From Baffinella frigidus (taxonomy: Eukaryota > Cryptophyceae > Cryptomonadales > Baffinellaceae), in assembly GCA_026770585.1 (NCBI GenBank), contig MU646451.1, positions 61,477 through 72,200 of the forward strand: DNA of 10,724 nucleotides, given 5' to 3'. A program made the translations under genes and the position numbers. Positions 5,040-8,000 of this stretch are shown piece by piece. The notes beneath the pieces were generated by a model. The model saw nothing but the letters and a program-made list of their open reading frames with translations. It ran no database searches and was not told where the DNA came from. Within the stretch, counting starts at the first letter, position 1. Every line of letters begins with the position of its first letter.

Positions 5040-8000
5040 GAAAAGGTGAGGCGGGCAGAGGCGAGAGACCCCAATGGAATCAGTTCTTCCACCCTTAATA
5101 AAGGGGTTCCCCTTAAAATCTCGACCCTTGAAAAGGTGAGGCGGGCAGAGGCGTACATGCGCCTCGAGAAGTTCGACCACGCGGCCGACGACCTCAAACA
5201 GGCAACCCCCAACCATGAACCCTCAACCGTAAACCGTAAAGTCTACACCCCTGTGAGTGATCGAACCAGATTCGACCACGCCGCGGACGACCTCAAACAC
5301 CCCTGACCCTCCACCCTCGGGATGTGCCCTGCAGGATCCATCCTGAGACTTGATAGCGACTTGATAAAGAAAGAAACCGAAGCGAGAGGTAAAGTTGACA
5401 TCCTCCCTATCTTGTCTTAAGTCACCTGTCTGGACTCCGTGACCAGTCCCACCTAGCCTCTTATCCGTACATGCGCCTCGAGAAGTTCGACCACGCGGTT
5501 GACGATCTCAAACAGGCAACCCTCAACCCTCAACCCCCAACCCCAAACCCTGAACCCTAAACTCCAAACCCTAAACCCCAAGTCCTGAAGATCTCAACCA
5601 GGTTCCTTTACCCTAAAAACCCAACCCAAAACCGTAAACCGTAAACCGTAAACCGTAAACGCTAGACCCCTTTGATCACGCGGCTAACGACCTCAAACAG
5701 GTTCCTTCAACCCTAAACCGTAAACCGTAACCCCTAACCCCTAAACCCCAAACCCTGAACTTCAAACCCTAAACCCCAAATCCTGGAGACCTCAAACAAC
5801 TTCCTCCAACCATGAACCCCCTAAGTGAGTCAACCGGCGTGGGGCTCTTTTACGCGTGTGAGAGGAGTCACTTGCGTCCTGAGGCGGGCCCGTCAAGTAT
5901 CCCTTAAGTGGCCAGGCAGTCAAAGTTGACAGCCAATAGGTCCTAGGCAGGTCCTAGGGGCCTACGGTACGGCGTATGAGCCTACTGGCCACTTAATCTT
6001 AATCCGGGCCGGTTTTTTGTAGTCCCGGCTACACAAAAATTGTAGCCCCCGCTACATGTTGGGGTAAATTGTAGCCCCGGCTACAATGCAATTCTTACTT
6101 CGTGGCCTCGCCCTAGGCACTGTTGCAGAGACCCATACTTGAATCTGAGAGCACATCTCAACTGGACTTCGCAGCTTTGGTGCTTGGAAGTGCTCTCAGA
6201 TTTTCTCTGCGGTGAGGGGAAGGGTGTTTTCGGGGGAATTCGTCTTTAGGGTGGAAACACCCGGCGATCTACACATATGCGCTGTAGCAGAGACTCAGAC
6301 CACAATCTGTACATGTTCGACACTCGGGAGATGTTTGGAAGCACTATTTATTGATGTAACACCATCATTCAGACCCCCCCACCAGCCCACCATGAGCTAG
6401 GCAGCTTCTGACGCCCTCTTCTTCATCGCCTCCACCGTCGTCTCCACCGAGCAAAACCACGAGTCCCCAAGCATGGTCCTCTGACGGTCCTCGCGTTCAA
6501 TCCAGGGGAGCATGGCCTCGTCCAGCATCACCTTGCATTAGGGTTTCGGGGTTAGGGTTGAGGGTTGAGGGCACTTGTAGGCACTTATTCAAGTCATCAG
6601 TTGGGTACAAAAGGAGAAAATCACCGGTGGTCCGCGGTCCGCGCCGCTGAACAGCAGCTGGAGCACCGGTGCCCGTCGACCATGCATCCTGCCCAGCCGG
6701 AGCAGCTGCCGCTCGTGCATGGCGCCCCTCCCTTGGCACAGCAGCAGCGCAAACACGCCCTCGGCATGCCGTTGCATGGCCCACGCCAGCGCCGCCCGCG
6801 CGGGCGCCCATATTTCAGGCCGGTTATGCTCGATCATCGCCGTTGAAAGTGGACCTGGACGGCGCTGAGCCCCTCTGTCCGGGGAATCCTCCTCCATGGC
6901 GATCCGATTCTTGAAAAGAGTTTCAAAAAGTTTTTCGTATCTGTAGCCCAGGCTACATATCCGTAGCCGGGGCTACACCGGCCCGGATTAAGATTAAGGG
7001 ATAGCGTGCAGAGAGTGTGTGCCCTGTCTCGCTCCCACGACGGTTGACTAACCCGGGCCATTTTGTACCAGGACGACACGCCTTTGTACCAGGAAATGCT
7101 GAGATTAGTCAAAAGTAGAAGGACTCTCGCCTTGACCAATCACATCGGTTGACTAATCCGAGCGCCGCAGTTGACTAATCTGGGAGGGACTCTTGTACGC
7201 AGGCGTTCCACCTGGATCCGAAAAGTGCGTCCGTGCGCCGCGCCCAGGTATCGTTCTCATCTCGAAAGATAGCTGAACCAGTTCCCTAATTAGCGTTTTC
7301 ATTTAAATAGGAGGCCTAATTGAATTCACTATACCCTAACTCATTTCTCCTATTCAACCTCCTATTGCAAAGGAACTGGTCCAGTTATCTCCCGAGATGA
7401 ACTCGAGGCTAGAAATGTGACTATTTTAAAACCGGGGGTCCTTTACAAGTGAGACGGTGTGTAGTAAATGTCACACAAATAGTCGCGTTTGGTCACGTAT
7501 CTCCCGATACACGGGAGATACGTGACCAAACCCGCCCGTGACTGGTACAAATTCAACACCCCCACTTTTAAAATACCCCCTCTTCCAGTCGTCCGTGCGC
7601 CGCGCCCAGGCACCACTCGAGAATGCTGCAGCAGCCTATTTACATGTGGTGTTGTAAGCATTTGTACCAGGATAAGGTTTGTTATCAGGCGACCCTGCAA
7701 TTTTCGCACAGGAACGTGACCAAACTCACGAACGTTACTACACAAATGCCCACTGGTAAAAGCATCCCGGTTTTAAATAGGTCCCTCACGCAGTCCGTGC
7801 GCCGCGCCCAGATATCCTTCCTCTTTCCGGATTTCATGTCAAAATTGTTTTGATTTTTCAAAATTAACAGTGAAGTATACTACACAGAGCGATATTCAAC
7901 TAGTAATATTAAAGCAAACGTGTAGTAATTTTCATTGAAATATAGCTTTTTAAAATTAAGACAGTTTCCACATTGGATTTCTAGCCCTGGCTCAGTCTAT

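Larger units (their letters stand above)
5217..5830 (+). repeat. Start of intron 5: C-rich telomere-like units mixed with exon-5 edge copies
   Basis: CCCTCAA, CCCTAAA, CCCTGAA and CCGTAAA runs (the last at 5226-5239, 5632-5661 and 5716-5728) alternate with exon-derived blocks. The phrase CTCAA(A/C)CAGGTTCC recurs at 5593 and 5692, and a decayed form at 5790. Intron 5 spans 5202-7202 (2001 bp, GC-AG). Confidence 0.8.
5992..6998. mobile_element. ~1.0-kb TIR element carrying a minus-strand gene
   Basis: The left end CTTAATCTTAATCCGG.. and the right end are identical inverted repeats of 21 bp (5992-6012 and 6978-6998), each containing TTAA twice. Inside each TIR lie copies of the 16-bp palindrome TGTAGCCCCGGCTACA, three at the left and two at the right. 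Identical TIRs with clustered subterminal motifs are typical of cut-and-paste DNA transposons, where such motifs bind transposase. No transposase is encoded. The cargo is the two-exon gene at 6397-6897. The superfamily is undetermined; TTAA at the borders (5993-5996, 6994-6997) could be a target duplication. Confidence 0.75.
7421..7780. mobile_element. 360-bp TIR element with ~70-bp degenerate arms
   Basis: The left end CTATTTTAAAACCGGG.., TGTGTAGTAA.. and GTTTGGTCACGT pairs with the right end in reverse complement (CTATTTAAAACCGGG.., TGTGTAGTAA.., GTTTGGTCACGT). It contains the 45-bp hairpin at 7487 and one copy of the exon-6 19-mer at 7591, so it either captured that piece or was inserted around it. 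No protein is evident. Confidence 0.75.

Noticed and set aside
5046-5306. 86-codon open frame read as a single-exon gene
   Set aside because: It is exon 5 plus a decoy acceptor, intron tail and an edge copy read through; TPR logic and splice sites explain it better.
6565-6914. Plus-strand open frames opposite the nested gene
   Set aside because: They are shadows of the minus-strand exon 1, which has the better start, splice sites, stop and poly(A) signal.
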